Shown: positions 24,371 to 36,366 of the stretch, one piece after another | Layout: the number at the start of each line of letters is the position of its first letter | Numbering within the stretch: the stretch's first letter is position 1 | Source of the DNA: Catonia carolina | Lineage: Eukaryota > Arthropoda > Insecta > Hemiptera > Achilidae | DNA length: 64,000 bases | NCBI GenBank assembly: GCA_035578175.1 | Contig: JAQMRL010000010.1 | Coordinates: forward strand, 33,038,784 to 33,102,783 | Reading direction: 5' to 3' | Made by a program: the position numbers and the translations under genes | Notes under the pieces: generated by a model | The model's input: only the letters and a program-made list of their open reading frames with translations | Database searches by the model: none | Told to the model about the DNA's origin: nothing

Positions 24371-26534
24371 ATTTGTACAGTAATGTAAAAAACTGTCGAC
24401 TGACATATTGAATGAACCATGGAAACAAACGTTGGGCTATAAATCTAGAACAGAGGTGAGTCACAATAATGCCTGCAGTGCAGCTGTCCTAAAAATGTTC
24501 TAGTTAAGCCATGTGATACCCTCGTACAATATAATAAATAAAATTTAAAATGAGGTATAGGGTTATTCAAAATTTTGATAATCCAAAAAAGACTTGCTCG
24601 TATCTAGTTTAGATAAATACATCCCTTCTGTACAAACTTTCTTTGTGAGTTTACTAAATAACTTAACATTTCAGTGAATAATTTTTCATTTTAACATAAC
24701 CTGACATTCTGGAGAAGTAATAAAGCTACTGTCAAAATTTAGTGATTAGTTTAGTGGTTCTTGAGATTGACTTTTTTTAAGAACATTTAGCTTAGCAATT
24801 TTAATAATAATTATTCAAAAACTTGTCTTTGTAAAATAAAACAAGCTAACCTCTTGGATAAATTAAAAATATATCAGAATTTTATTATTTTGCTTGCTAA
24901 ATTGTGGATTTAGTCTTCAATTAATACTGCTATTAATGTTTTTTTACTAGAGTAATGGTCTTAAATCTGTATTTAATTTTGTAACACATGTTTGTTCGAG
25001 TTCTGAAATACGTAGGCTACAACATATTGATTGTACCATAAGCATTCAATGTATTAAGTACAATAGCATGTATTGCATGTTGTAAAAATAATAGCTTTCA
25101 AACTAAAAGTAAAATTTTTTGTGTCTTTACATTGTTGAACTAATGTAACTAGATTGAATTTATCAGTTTAGCTTTAAGCAACCATTTAAAATTTATTTTA
25201 TTTTAAATAAGTACGTTTCTCTTTGTGTTATTTAACTAAACTAGTTAAATAAATAATAGAAACAGAAAATTTACAACTAAACAATTTTAAACGTTTCCTT
25301 TCGAGATTTAGATCACGAAATTTCCTTTGTGCAAATTTTAGCTTTCTATAAAAACCTCGTTGTCAAAAAATTCGAATTTTTGATTTTGCCGCTAAAAAAA
25401 TTTATTAACACGTTTAATGTGTTATCATGTAGCCCATAGGTCTTTAAAATGTCATATGTATACGGAAAACAGAAAAATTAATCAGCTGTTTTTCCAGTAC
25501 CTTGTATGTTATTGGTACAGTAGGGTATTTTGTCCGTCAAAATCCTCCTATATTGATAATTGTTTATTGTGTTAGATTGTACTTGGATTCAGTGTCGCGA
25601 ATGTTTTTATTTAATATGAAGTGTTATAAAATTATTTTTTTATGAAACTGTGATTAATAGAAGTAATGTTTATCATTATGATAGTTCTTTAATTATTTAT
25701 TTGAAGTAACATCACGGAAAACATTTGAAATTGGCGTTAAAAGGTAAGAAAGTAATCTAACCTTACTTTTTTTAGGCTATAAGAATGTTACGTTTAGTCT
25801 TAAAATTTATAATTTGTAAGTTAAGATCCTTTCAATAAATAATTTAATACCTATAAAGGTAAATTTACACTGGTTTGATCAGATTATATAAAAATGAAAC
25901 AGATTGAAGAAAACAAGTTCAAAATCTCTGATGTTTCATTCCATGGACATACGAGGTTTTGCAGGTTATTTTTTTGTGTACAACAAACCCTATATTATTG
26001 CGAAATTTATTGTGGGAATTTCATTGCAAATACAGAAGCTTTTATAATAAATCCTAAAACAAGGTTATTATGGAGTCCCGAGTTAAAAATGATTAAACTT
26101 AGTTCTTAACCGGACTGCAACTCGAGAAAACAATGTGACGTACACGTACCACAACGGCTAAATGTTTTCCAGCTCATTGTATTCTACCCATTGTTAATAG
26201 CTACTGCAGAATTTACTAATTTAGATGTTATCAATGTCCTAGAATCAAGTGATGCGAATAAACATGTTATCCAGTCGACTGAAGTAGAAAATAATGTGCT
26301 AATAGAATCGGCAAAAGGTAATGAAAACAGATGTAAGTTAAAAGAAAATCAAGACTAAAGTGGACAAGTAGTAAAGAAGAGCGTAAGAACATTAGCGTAT
26401 ATTCATCAGACTGCACAGTTCCCGGTTCTGATAGTTCAGACAGTATTTATAGATAACCCAAAAAAAAACTTCACACACTACCTCTACAAATAATCGAAAT
26501 AAGTACGATTGTAATATGATTTAAAATCACACAC
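24371..26534. other. Mostly unique intergenic DNA
   Basis: No recognised repeat. The stretch 25890-26460 is less AT-rich. It contains a 71-codon + frame (25894-26109) and then, in changing frames, plausible peptide such as NLDVINVLESSDANKHVIQ with an in-frame stop later. This could be a decayed coding sequence, but I recognise no family and found no splice signals I trust. Confidence 0.4.
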
Positions 26535-26840
26535 CCTACGGGTTGGTCTAGAGGTAAAATCGTCGCCAAAATCAGCTGTTTAACAGCTGATTTTGGCCAC
26601 GAAGGTTCCTGGTTCAAATCTTAGTAAAGGTAGTTACTTTTATTCGGATTTGAATACTAGACAGTGGTTACCGGTGTACTTTGATGGTTGGGGTTCAATT
26701 AACCATACTCTCTCAGGAATGGTCGGCCTGGGTCTGTACAAGACTACACCTCATTTACACATCATCCTCATCTCATTGGGCCATGGGGTTGCTGATTGTT
26801 CTGAATTGAACAGATTGCAATGTACATAAATTAGGAATAA
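26535..26840 (+). mobile_element. SINE family E, full-length reference copy
   Basis: 306 bp flanked by a perfect 12-bp target duplication AAAATCACACAC (26523-26534, 26841-26852). A box TGGTCTAGAGGTAA and B box GGTTCAAATC lie in the first 85 bp. Between them is a palindrome with 13-bp arms (AAAATCAGCTGTT and its complement). The tail ends AATTAGGAATAA. The 78-codon frame across it is not a gene. Confidence 0.9.
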
Positions 26841-26852
26841 AAAATCACACAC

Positions 26853-27211
26853 AGTCAGCTGTGTCTGGAGTTTATGCCTTAACAACTACTGCTACAGAAT
26901 CCATTACAGAAAATTAAGGCACAAAAAAACGTGAAGGATTAGGAAATCCTAGTGAGTGGATTAGAAATAAGGAGAAAAGGGGAAAACGGTTGGGAGACGC
27001 TATTTAGGAGTAAAGAAAGATGCCACCGAAAAATATGTTCAAAATTCACGGAGAATTGAGAGAAAGTTAAGGTTGCCCGTAAATGAAAGCGAGTGAAAAA
27101 AGTAAAAAACTCATAGTCATGAATTTGATACAACTTACAGACAGGGGATTTTGACAAACTTCTGGAGGAATATGGACTGGGGTCAACGTAAAATTTACAT
27201 TATTTCCGTGG
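26853..27211. other. Short unique spacer
   Basis: About 360 bp of unassigned sequence. The minus-strand frame at 26939-27157 has no recognisable motif. Confidence 0.4.
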
Positions 27212-27640
27212 TAGTTTATTGGTGCGATTTTCTCAAAAACGATTTTTTAAAAATAGCTTCATTTACCACATTTTTAGATTCCGGCCTTAAACTTCATTTT
27301 AGAACAAAAGTATAATCAATTTTTTAAAGTCGTAGAACATTAAAAAAACCTACAACTTTTATTTCAAATTTATTTTTTACAACGCTTAGTTTAGCGTTAC
27401 TGATTTTCTTTCATCAACATCGGTAAAAAAGGATTTTTTTACCGATATATGGCGGCCTTTGAATGCTTTTTACAACAAAAATGTATAATATAATTAAAGT
27501 TACAAAAAATTGAAAAATCTACAGCTTTTATTTCAAGAATTTTCTTCTACAGAGTCAGTTAATTAAAAATTATTTTTTTAAGTAATATTAGTTAGCGTCA
27601 ATTAAAAATTTTACGCATTTTTAAGTCGAATAGAGGTTGA
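27212..27640 (+). mobile_element. D element, partial (left copy of repeat X)
   Basis: Related to C but distinct: it has TTTTAAAAATAGCTTCATTT, then GATTCCGGCCTTAAA, CTACAACTTTTATTTC and ACGCTTAGTTTAGCG. The portion 27249-27640 recurs at 28588-29179 on the other side of the C copy. It ends at a T run where C starts. Left part of the family is missing. Confidence 0.75.
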
Positions 27641-27647
27641 TTTTTTT

Positions 27648-28587
27648 ACTTTCTCTTGCCTATATGAATATATAGGAAGGAAAGTATTGTTTTCATGTCG
27701 ATTTTTCGAAATCACCGAATCGAGTTTTCACCGAATCTACACTTTTTCAGACCCCCTGAACCCAAAACACTTGTTTTTAGCGATTGGTCTGTGTGCGTGC
27801 GTGCTTGCGCGCGCGCGCGTATGTGTGTGTGTAACAGAATATCTCAAGAACGGAACATCATACGAACTTGAAACTTAAGTTACATACCACTACCAGACCC
27901 GACACGAACATTTTCATCAAAATCAGTGAACCGGAAGTAGTAGATTATTCGTGTAATTTTTCACGTTTTGCGATTTTCTCAAAAACTGGTCCTACGATTT
28001 TTTTAAAAATCGCCTGATTTACTAATTTTTTTATGCTCTACAAGATAGGGTAGGCGCCATGTTTGCTGAAATTCTCGGTGAGGCTGTTTTCACGTAAAGA
28101 AATTGTTTTTTAAAGATTACGGCTTTAATATGCATTTTAGCGCAAACATTTATCCAATAAAAGTTGTAGAGTATTAAAAATCCTACAACTGTTATTTCAA
28201 ACATTTTTTTTTATAACGCTTAGTTTAGCGGTAATTATTGATTTTCTGTTTTTTTTCTCACGAAAACGTAAAAAAATCGATTTTTTTAAGATTTCAGTCT
28301 CAGCATGCATTTTGCGACAAATATGTACATCAATTTTATAGAAAATTAAAAGATCTACAACTTTTATTTAAAGCATTTTTTTCTACAGAGCCTAGTTTAG
28401 CGTGAAAGAGTGATTTTCCGTATTTTTAGCCCAAACTGAGGTTGATTTTCATTTTGCAACATTCTCATGTTAAAACTAGGTTATGTTTTTTGAGGTTAGT
28501 TTTTGTTTATTTCTAATTGTTAGGTTTATTGTTAATTATTTGCATTGGCAAGGGAAAGTTGTGTGATTGTTTCACACCATATTTTTT
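27648..28587 (+). mobile_element. C element copy 2
   Basis: Complete, from ACTTTCTCTTGCC to the inverted GGCAAGGGAAAGT and terminal hairpin GTGTGATTGTTTCACAC followed by a T run. It contains a GT/GC microsatellite near 27791-27832. It is flanked on both sides by direct copies of the same D-derived sequence (repeat X). Confidence 0.88.
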
Positions 28588-28854
28588 AAAAATAGCCTCA
28601 TTTACTACATTTTTAGATTCCGGCCTTAAAATGCATTCTAGAACAAAAGTATAATCATTTTTTTTTTAAGTCGTAGAACATTAATAAACCTACAACTTTT
28701 ATTTCAAAATATATTTTCTACTACGCTTAGTTTAACGTTACTGATTTTTTTTCTTTTTTTCATAAACATCGGTAAAAAAGGATTGTTTTAATATGGCGGC
28801 CTTAGAATGCTTTTTACAACAAAAATGTATAATATAATTGAAGTTATAGAAAAT

Positions 28855-28897
<43 letters not shown>

Positions 28898-29051
28898 GTC
28901 CGACTGTTCTGCAATTACTGCTAATGCAGACGGTGAAGGATGAAATGATTATTTTGTAACGTATGAAAAGATGCCGTGCCTGAATGGGATTCGAACCCAA
29001 GACCGCATGATGAGAGGCGAGCACGTTACCAACTGCGCCAATGCGGCCGGC

Positions 29052-29082
<31 letters not shown>

Positions 29083-29335
29083 AATTGAAAAATCTACAAC
29101 TTTTATTTCAAGAACTTTCTTCTACAGAGTCAGTTTAGCGTCAATAAGAAATTTTACGCATTTTTAAGTCGATAGAGGTTGATTTTTGATTTTTATTTTA
29201 CATCATTCACTTATGATTAAAATTAGGTTGTTTTTCATTTTACATTGTTTACTAATCGTAATAGGTTATATTTTTAATTATTAAATAGTGCAAGAGACAG
29301 TCGTGTGAGTGTTTCACATCTGATTTTTTGGATAC
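28588..29335 (+). mobile_element. D element, right copy, split by SINE B
   Basis: It resumes at AAAAATAGCCTCATTTACTA, equivalent to 27249. It continues past the point where the left copy stops and ends GTGTGAGTGTTTCACATC. SINE B occupies 28858-29075. The last part overlaps repeat Y. Confidence 0.75.
28858..29075 (-). mobile_element. SINE B with perfect 13-bp target duplication
   Basis: TATAGAAAATTGA occurs at 28845-28857 and 29076-29088. On the minus strand the element has the head GCCGGCCGCATTGGCGCAG, A box, B box GGTTCGAATCC and a poly-A tail of over 30. A (TA)n run of about 23 bp lies at its 5' end (29053-29075). It is one of the youngest-looking copies in the window. Confidence 0.92.
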
Positions 29336-29558
29336 TTTACGGCCACCTGTGTTTGTTTATAATTCTGTTTCTACATTCTACTAGTTCTAGAAAATAAACA
29401 AAAATGCAAACTACTTCTACAACCGTTAATACAGTAGAGAGAGGCAGTGCATTATTGAACCAAGTAATAATTACCAATTTGTTAAGGTCTCTGTAAAAAT
29501 CTTTTAAACGCAACAGTTCCATGAATATGAATAGTTAACTATAATAAAACACAATAGA
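29276..29558. repeat. Repeat Y, left copy (283 bp)
   Basis: Begins AATTATTAAATAGTGCAAGA and ends CACAATAGAT, immediately before the T run and C copy 3. A copy of the same length lies at 30467-30749 with roughly ten differences by eye. The first 55 bp are the end of the D element and the remainder is otherwise unique. The shared 61-codon minus frame shows nothing recognisable. Confidence 0.88.
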
Positions 29559-29563
29559 TTTTT

Positions 29564-30466
29564 ACTTTCTCTTGCCTATATGAATAAATAGGAAGGAAAG
29601 TATTGTTTTCATGTCGATTTTTCGAAATCGAGTTTTCACCGGATCTACACGTTTTCAGACCCCTGAAACCAAAAAACATGTTTTTTAGCGATTGGTCTGT
29701 GTGTGTGTGTGTGCGCGCGCGTTTGTGTGTGTGTGAACAGAATATCTCAAGAACGGAACATCGTACGAACTTGAAACATGAAACTTAAGTTACATACCAC
29801 TACCGGATCCGACACGAACATTTTCATCAAAATCGGTCAACCGGAAGTAGTAGTTTATCCGTGTCATTTTTCACTTTTTTGCGATTTTCTCAAAAACTGG
29901 TCCTACGATTTTTTTTAAAAATCGCGTGGTTTACTAAATTTTTTATGCTCTACAAGATAGGGTAGGCGCCATGTTTGCTGAAATTCTTAGTGAGGCTGTT
30001 TTCACGTAAAAACATAGTTTTCTTAAGATTACAGCTTTAATATGAATTTTAGCGCAAACATTTTTTTGTATAACGCTTAGTTTAGCGGTAATTAGCGATT
30101 TTCTTTATTTTTCTCACGAAAACGTGTGAAAAATCAATTTTTTAAAGATTTCGGCTTTAGTATGCATTTTACGACAAAAATGTACATAATAAAATTTATA
30201 GGAAATTAAAAGATCTACAACTTTTATTTAGAGCATTTTTCTCTACATAGCCTAGTTTAGCGTGAAAGAGTGATTTTCTGTATTTTTAAACCAAACGGGT
30301 CGATTTTCATTTTGCGTATTTCACTCATGATTAAAATAAGGTTATGTTTTTTGAGGTTAGTTTTTTGTTTATTTCTTATGTTTTACCTATTACTAATGTT
30401 AGGTTATATTGGTCATTATTTGCATTGGCAAGAGAAAGTTGTGTGAGTGTTTCACACCAGATTTTT
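29564..30466 (+). mobile_element. C element copy 3
   Basis: Complete, ACTTTCTCTTGCC to GGCAAGAGAAAGT plus hairpin GTGTGAGTGTTTCACAC and CAGATTTTT. A GT/GC microsatellite lies near 29697-29735. The first internal module is shortened (about 60 bp missing near 30060). It sits exactly between the two copies of repeat Y. Confidence 0.88.
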
Positions 30467-30749
30467 AATTATTAAATAGTGTAAGCGATAGTCGTGTGAG
30501 TGTTTCACTCCCGATTTTTGGGATACTTTACGGCCACCTGTGTTTGTTTATAATTCTGTTTCTACATTCTACTAGTTCTAGAAAATAAACAAAAATGCAA
30601 ACTACTTCTACAACCGTTAATACAGTAGAGAGAGGCAGTGCATTATTGAACCAAGTAATAATTACCAATTTGTTAAGGTCTCTGTAAAAATCTGTTAAAC
30701 GCAACAGTTCCATGAATTTGAATAGTTAACTATAATAAAACACAATAGA
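30467..30749. repeat. Repeat Y, right copy (283 bp)
   Basis: Direct repeat of 29276-29558, starting where the T run of C copy 3 ends and stopping at CACAATAGAT before another T run. Differences are clustered in the first 60 bp. Confidence 0.88.
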
Positions 30750-31494
30750 TTTTTTAAAATCCTATATTACATAACTAATTAGACCTTTTCAATAAACCAT
30801 TGCACATGTTCCTTGCAATGCCGACAAGAAGAACTCCTTGTGATACCAGAAAAGGATTGAATTTTTTTTTACTTATTAGAACATCAATACCGTTCCTTGA
30901 AAACCATGAGTTGGTATTATATTTAATAAAAATAATAAATAGGAAAGGCGGCATCGTTGTCGTGTTCTTTAATAGATGTCAGCGACGGTTTTATCAATTG
31001 TTGATTTACCTTTTCGTCATATCAATCAAATCAATATGAAATTTATAAAATTAATCTTATTGTTATTAAATTTATTTGTTATTTAATGTTTATTAAAGGG
31101 GGGATTTAAGTTTTTAAAAGTAGAAAGGTAGAATTGACTTAAAATGGTCAGTATTTAGTGAAAGCGTTAATTCAGATGTGGGTCATCAGTCCTTGTGCAA
31201 AGGATTTCCTTATATGGTTTGTTATAGCTCAGTATTGCTTGCTCAATGACGACTCCGTGTATTTGTATTTATATCTTACATACAAAACACAATTTATAAA
31301 TTATTTGTCTCTTGTTTACAAATACTGTTATGGGAAAATTATTCTGTGAAAACATAACTGATCAACTTTTTAATTTTCATAATATGAATTTTATTGTAAT
31401 TTGTTTTAATGGTATGTTTACAAGATTAATTATCTATTTAATCAGAATTTTCTTCTATTCTTTTCTATTTAATCAGAATTTTTTTTAAATTCCT
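30750..31494. other. Unassigned intergenic DNA
   Basis: No recognised repeat. The + frames of 63-79 codons at 30800-31349 lack motifs and splice context. Confidence 0.45.
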
Positions 31495-31848
31495 ATCTGT
31501 TCGTTACAGGGCTAAAATAAATAGTTCTGTTTCTTAACACATGATCAGCCAATCAAATGACTGAATCATTTAAGAACAGAAGAGGTAGAGGTGTAAAAGA
31601 CACTAATCAGAGTTATCTCCTCTGAAAGTAATGAATTTCATTATATAGCCAGACCCTGTGGTGAATGAAGTGAAGGTGTCATTTGCAGAGTGGAAAATAT
31701 GTGCTTTTCAGAGGGCCCGGCATGCTGATAAGCGTACTTTCTCACTCAGTGAGGAAGGCAATGGTAAACCACCTCACTCCTCATTTTACTTAGTAAAACC
31801 TCTACAGGTTCAAACCAGCCTTTCGGCTGATGACCTTAACAACAACAG
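31495..31848 (+). mobile_element. Retroposon A copy
   Basis: Matches A from CTATCTGTTCGTTACAGGGC to CTGATGACCTTAACAACAAC. It is 5'-truncated by roughly 40 bp relative to 60716-61107. A family E fragment abuts its tail. Frames inside (for example 31658-31906) reflect the family sequence, not a gene. Confidence 0.88.
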
Positions 31849-32040
31849 TATGTGTTTGTTGCAATCTGTTCAATTCAGAACAATAAGCAACCCCATGACC
31901 CAATGAGATGAGGATGATATGTATGACGTGTAAATGAGGTGTAGTCTTTTACAGACTCAGGCCGACAATTCCTGAGAGAGGTGTGGTTAATTGAACCCCA
32001 ACCATCAAAGTACACCGGTAACCACTGTCTAGCATTCAAA
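31849..32040 (-). mobile_element. SINE E, 5'-truncated
   Basis: The minus-strand body and 3' end of family E (TTGCAATCTGTTCAATTCAG, GACCCAATGAGATGAGGAT, CCAACCATCAAAGTACACC) without the tRNA-like head. It abuts the tail of the preceding A element. Confidence 0.82.
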
Positions 32041-32200
32041 TAATATTATTTAATAGAACAATTTAAAAAATTTAACATTTATAATATAATACAGATTTTC
32101 ATTAACTGATATAATGAGTTAATAATTTTATTATTATTTTTAAGTTTACATGCCGTTAAAATCTAAAATAATAGAACTACATTTTGTGTTTGGCTGTATA

Positions 32201-33212
32201 AAAAAATCTGGTGTAAAACACACACGATTTTTTCTTGCCAATGCAAATAATGAACAATATAACCTAACATTTTAGTAATAAAACATTAAAAAGAAATAAA
32301 GGAAAATAATCTCAAAAACATAACCTAATTCTAATCGTTAGGGAAAGACGCAAAATTAAAATCAACCTGTTTAGCTTAAAAATACGGAAAATCACTCTTT
32401 CACGCTAAACTAGGCTCTGTGGAGAAAAAAATGGTCTAAATAAAAGTTGTAGATCTTTTAATTTTCTAAAAATTTTGATTATATACACTTTTGTTGTAAA
32501 ATGCATACTAACGCTGAAATCTTTAAAAAGTTCGATTTTTTTTACACATTTTCGCGGGAAAAAACAGAAAATCGCTAATTACTGCTAAACTAAGCGTTAT
32601 ACAAAAGTGTTTTAAATAAAAGTTTTAGTCTTTTAAATTCTCTACAACTTTTCTATACATTTTTGCGCTAAAATGCTTATTAAAATCGCAATCTTAAAAA
32701 AAACAATTTGTTTACGAGAAAACAGCCTCACCAAGAATTTCAGCAGAAATGGCGCCTACCTTATCTTGTAGAGAATAAAAAATTTAGTAAATGAGGCGAT
32801 TTTTAAAAAAATTGCAGGAGCCGTTTTTTGAGAAAATTGCAAAAAGTGAAAAATTATACGAATAAACTACTACTTCCGGTTGACCGATTTTGATGAAAAT
32901 TTTCTTGTCGGGTCCTCTAGTGGTATCTAATTTCAAGTTTAAAGTTCGTACGATGTTCCGTTCTTGAGATATTTTGTTCACGGACAGACATACACACACA
33001 CACACACACACACGCACACACACACGCACGCACGCACGCACGCACGCACACACACACATACACACACACACACACACAGACCAATCGCTAAAGACATGTT
33101 TTTTTGGGTTCAGGGGTCTGAAAACGTGTAGATCCGGTGAAAACTCTATTTCCAAAAATCTACATGAAAACAATAGTTTCTTTCCTATATATTCATACAG
33201 GCAAGAGAAAGT
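32201..33212 (-). mobile_element. C element copy 4
   Basis: Complete minus-strand copy, about 1.0 kb; the extra length comes from an AC/GC microsatellite at about 32993-33079. The 129-codon minus and 87-codon plus frames here (runs of VCVC or HTHT) are microsatellite translations. Confidence 0.88.
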
Positions 33213-34454
33213 AAAAATATACGTTATCTCTTACTAACTTTGATTGAGGGAATGATCGGAGAGACCTTAACTGTACTTTGGTTTAAACATGGTTTCCAAA
33301 CTTATATTCATGTAACTGTTACGATAATAAATTATACAATAATTTGTCTCAATAGCGAATATTTGCAGGATAGTTTTTGTGAAGTACACATGGCTCTTAG
33401 CATAACAAATATGATCCACATGACCTTGATTCAAAGTCTTTCTTTTCATGCGCCGGTCCATATACAATAAAAAGTCAGGTTCGTTACGCCGAACTTGCAG
33501 AATTATCTAAATGTGAACTATAATCTACAGCCTACGTTTTATTAATAACATTTTTTACCTTATTTCTTAATATTGTTTCTACTAAGTAATCTCTTTGCAA
33601 ATAAATTATGAACACCCTATTCATAATTAAATTACCGGATGTCTGGTAAAAACAAAGTAATTTATTTGAAAGAGAGATAAAGAATTACCTTAAGGTATTT
33701 TTTTTATGTTACTTTGATAATGACCTTAAAACCACAATCGGTAGAATGAAATGGCGGGCGACCGCAGGACGCTCACCGTCTCCTTGTGTAGGAGTATGAC
33801 ATCCAAGACCGACAGCCATAAGCGCTTGAGAGCACTTCACCTCCTATCTAATCTCAACAGCTTTAACGAACAAAACTTCTCTTTCCGCCTCCACAACCGT
33901 AGTGGTTCATACTTTTTATTCTTCTAACAAAAGATTGGTTACTCAGATTATTTTTAAGAATGACCTGTTAGCATCATAATACTCTTGGTAAAAACTCATG
34001 ACTTGTTCGATCAGGTTATGATGTCCTTCATAAAAAACGTTTTCTTTCTTTCCTAATTTTTTTATCAACATTTATTAAGTATGACATAATATTTATATTA
34101 TTATAACTTGTTAATGACGTAAGCTAATGATTTGTTATGTTGATCACGTGGTTTATATGACCAAATTAAACCGATAAATTTTCAGTATAGTTGATTTGTT
34201 TAGAATTCTTTGTAATATTTTGGTTAATAACTTATATTATATAACCTATGATTTGGCGGTAATTATTATTTTTTAAACATACAAAACACTGTGCTTAAAT
34301 CAGATTATAGGTAGGTGTGCCTCTAGACATAGTTCTTAAAGTTTTTTATATTAAAAATATTATTTTTGTTTCTACATAAATGTAAACAAGATAACATTTG
34401 ACCACACTTATTTTCATACATTCATTTCAGTACTACACGAAACTCATTACAAAT
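33213..34454. other. Unassigned intergenic DNA with a GC-richer patch
   Basis: The patch 33745-33915 (GGCGGGCGACCGCAGGACG onward) is much less AT-rich than its surroundings. It may be an old insertion, but I found no inverted ends or target duplication. The opposite-strand frames at 33240-33470 lack motifs. Confidence 0.4.
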
Positions 34455-35045
34455 TTTTTTATCCCTAATGTGTGTACGTTGCAATCTTTCAATTCAAAAC
34501 AATAAGCAACCCAATGACCCAATGAGATGAGGATGATGTGTATGACGAGTAAATGAAGTGTAGTCTTGTACTGACCCAGGCCAACCGATCCTGAGAGTAT
34601 GGTTAATTGAATCCCAACCATCAAAGTACACCTACATCGGTAATCACCACTGTCTAGTATTCAAATCCATATACAAGTAACTGTGTTAACTAGGATTTAG
34701 GCCTTTGGACCAGCCCAGTCAGTCAGCTGGGTAGTAAGTCTCTATTATTTGTTAAGTAACACCGGTTGGGCAAGCGACTTTGTATGGTGACCAGCTGACA
34801 GCCATCCATGAACAAACTCTACTGGGGGTCCCTGTTCAAATTCATGCCTCATTCACATCACATAATACAGCAAATCAGCGATCAAATTGGGTAGTTGTCA
34901 ATAATGTACAGTTCCCAATAACAAATAAAAGCTAAAAAAAAAAAATACTAGGATTTGAACCAGGAACCTTCATCTCCAAAAATCAGCTGTTAAACAGCTG
35001 ACTCACTGTGACAATTTTACCTCTAGACTAACCAAGTGGGTCATT
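34455..35045 (-). mobile_element. SINE E, split by SINE F
   Basis: Body and tail at 34460-34698; the head with B box (rc of GGATTTGAACC), palindrome CAGCTGTTAAACAGCTG and A box at 34947-35035. The inserted F element and one copy of its target duplication separate the halves. Confidence 0.85.
34699..34946 (+). mobile_element. SINE-like element F
   Basis: A 248-bp insert with the perfect 10-bp target duplication ACTAGGATTT (34689-34698, 34947-34956) and a terminal poly-A tail after AATAAAAGCT. A B-box-like CTGTTCAAATTCATG lies about 135 bp in. Seen only once in the window. Confidence 0.8.
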
Positions 35046-35090
35046 CAACTTAACAGCACAAAATCTGGAACAAGACTAATCAACAGTTCT

Positions 35091-35226
35091 TATTTTTATT
35101 CCTAATTTGTGTACGTTGCAATCTGTTCAATTCAGAACAATAAGCAACCCCATGACCCAATGAGATGAGGATGATGTGTATGACGTGTAAATGAGGTGTA
35201 GTCTTGTACAGACCCAGGCCGACCAT
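35091..35226 (-). mobile_element. SINE E, strongly 5'-truncated
   Basis: 136 bp of the 3' part of E, flanked by the 11-bp duplication TCAACAGTTCT (35080-35090, 35227-35237). The tail (rc of TTTTTATTCCTAATTTG) is complete, so the 3' end is what the retrotransposition machinery recognises. Confidence 0.9.
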
Positions 35227-35237
35227 TCAACAGTTCT

Positions 35238-35571
35238 CTCGTGCACTCCTTTTTATATAGGTTGATAATCAAGCCTTCTAGAAGTTCTAAACAATATATT
35301 CCAGAACCTTTTAAACAGTTAACACAATAAAAACAACATAAACATTAAAATGTGTGATTGCGGTTATGTATAAAATACCATGACATACCTCAATATCTAC
35401 TTATAATAAGCAAATAAAAATAGCTTATTCACAGAATATAAAAAAACATATCATGGGACCAGTAAATGAGCTCACAGCATTACTGGTGCAACCATTACTT
35501 CAATTATTTTCTCTGTTTACTTCCATTAACCATTTGGTATCTGCTTCTTTAGACCTTTTTTCATAATTGGA
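35238..35571. other. Unassigned spacer
   Basis: About 330 bp. No gene or repeat recognised. Confidence 0.4.
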
Positions 35572-35948
35572 TCCGGAAGACTTCAGAAGGGTGTATAGAA
35601 CATGTCAAGGTAAAACTGATAAGCCTAAATTCTAACACTATGTTAAATTCATTACTTACCAATTTATTTATTACCATTACTTGCTTACTTCAATAAGCGT
35701 GTCATCCGACCATTTTTATCAAAAAATACACAATTTGCCTTAACGTTTACTTACAATTTTATATATTTTTCAACCAAAAACTATTTAGAATGGAATTCTC
35801 GTACACTGTCAAATGTTTCATTAATCAAGTATTTATTTTTTTTAGCCTGTTTTAAACAAATTTAGATTACCACAACTTTTTAAAACTTGTGGTAATTTAT
35901 TGATGTATTTTCTACTTACATAAGTTCATTTTTTATCCTACTTATGAT
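35572..35948 (-). mobile_element. Jockey-like LINE tail, degraded
   Basis: Shares order and sequence with 39721-40262: GAAGACTTCAGAAGGGTGTA matches GAGACTCCAGGAGGAGTATA, and the CTCGTACACTGTCAAATG / TTCATTAATCAAGTATTT block matches there. Only the last part of the ORF and the 3' UTR is present. Confidence 0.65.
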
Positions 35949-35955
35949 GTATAGT

Positions 35956-36359
35956 CCTTTTTTGTCATCAATCTCTCGACTGGTCTGATGGAGTTCTCCA
36001 AGCTGTTTTATCGTGTGTAAGTCGTTTCATATCTGCATACCTACAACACCCTACATCTTTCGTAATTTGCTTTAAATATTCTAATCTTGCCTCCCCTACA
36101 ATGCACTCCCTCGTTATCACCCTTCATTATTGATAGAGCAATACCTGGATCTTAAGATATGTCCCATTAGTGTCCCTTCTTCTGGTAAGGTGTTTCCATA
36201 TACTTCTTCTTTCATCCCCTCATCTAAGAACCTCTAATTTTCTTATTTTGTCCACTCACCTAATCTTCAACATTTTCCTATTATAAGACCATATTTCAAA
36301 AGATATCCTCTTTCTTTCTACAGCCCCTATCACCCACGTTTCACTCCCATACAATGTAG
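35956..36359 (-). mobile_element. EN/RT-type LINE tail, 5'-truncated
   Basis: Reads on the minus strand like the copy at 56665-57068: GSETWVIGAVERKRI-like start near 36355, then a conserved arginine-rich block, ending ...GACTGATGACAAAA. Duplication GTATAGT lies at 35949-35955 and 36360-36366. Frames are broken. Confidence 0.78.
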
Positions 36360-36366
36360 GTATAGT

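Noticed and set aside
29337..30713. A duplicated 61-codon minus frame
   Set aside because: Its conservation is explained by the DNA duplication (repeat Y). No motif, no start context, no splice signals.
32784..33237. Frames rich in VCVC or HTHT of up to 129 codons
   Set aside because: Translations of the AC/GT microsatellite inside a C element.
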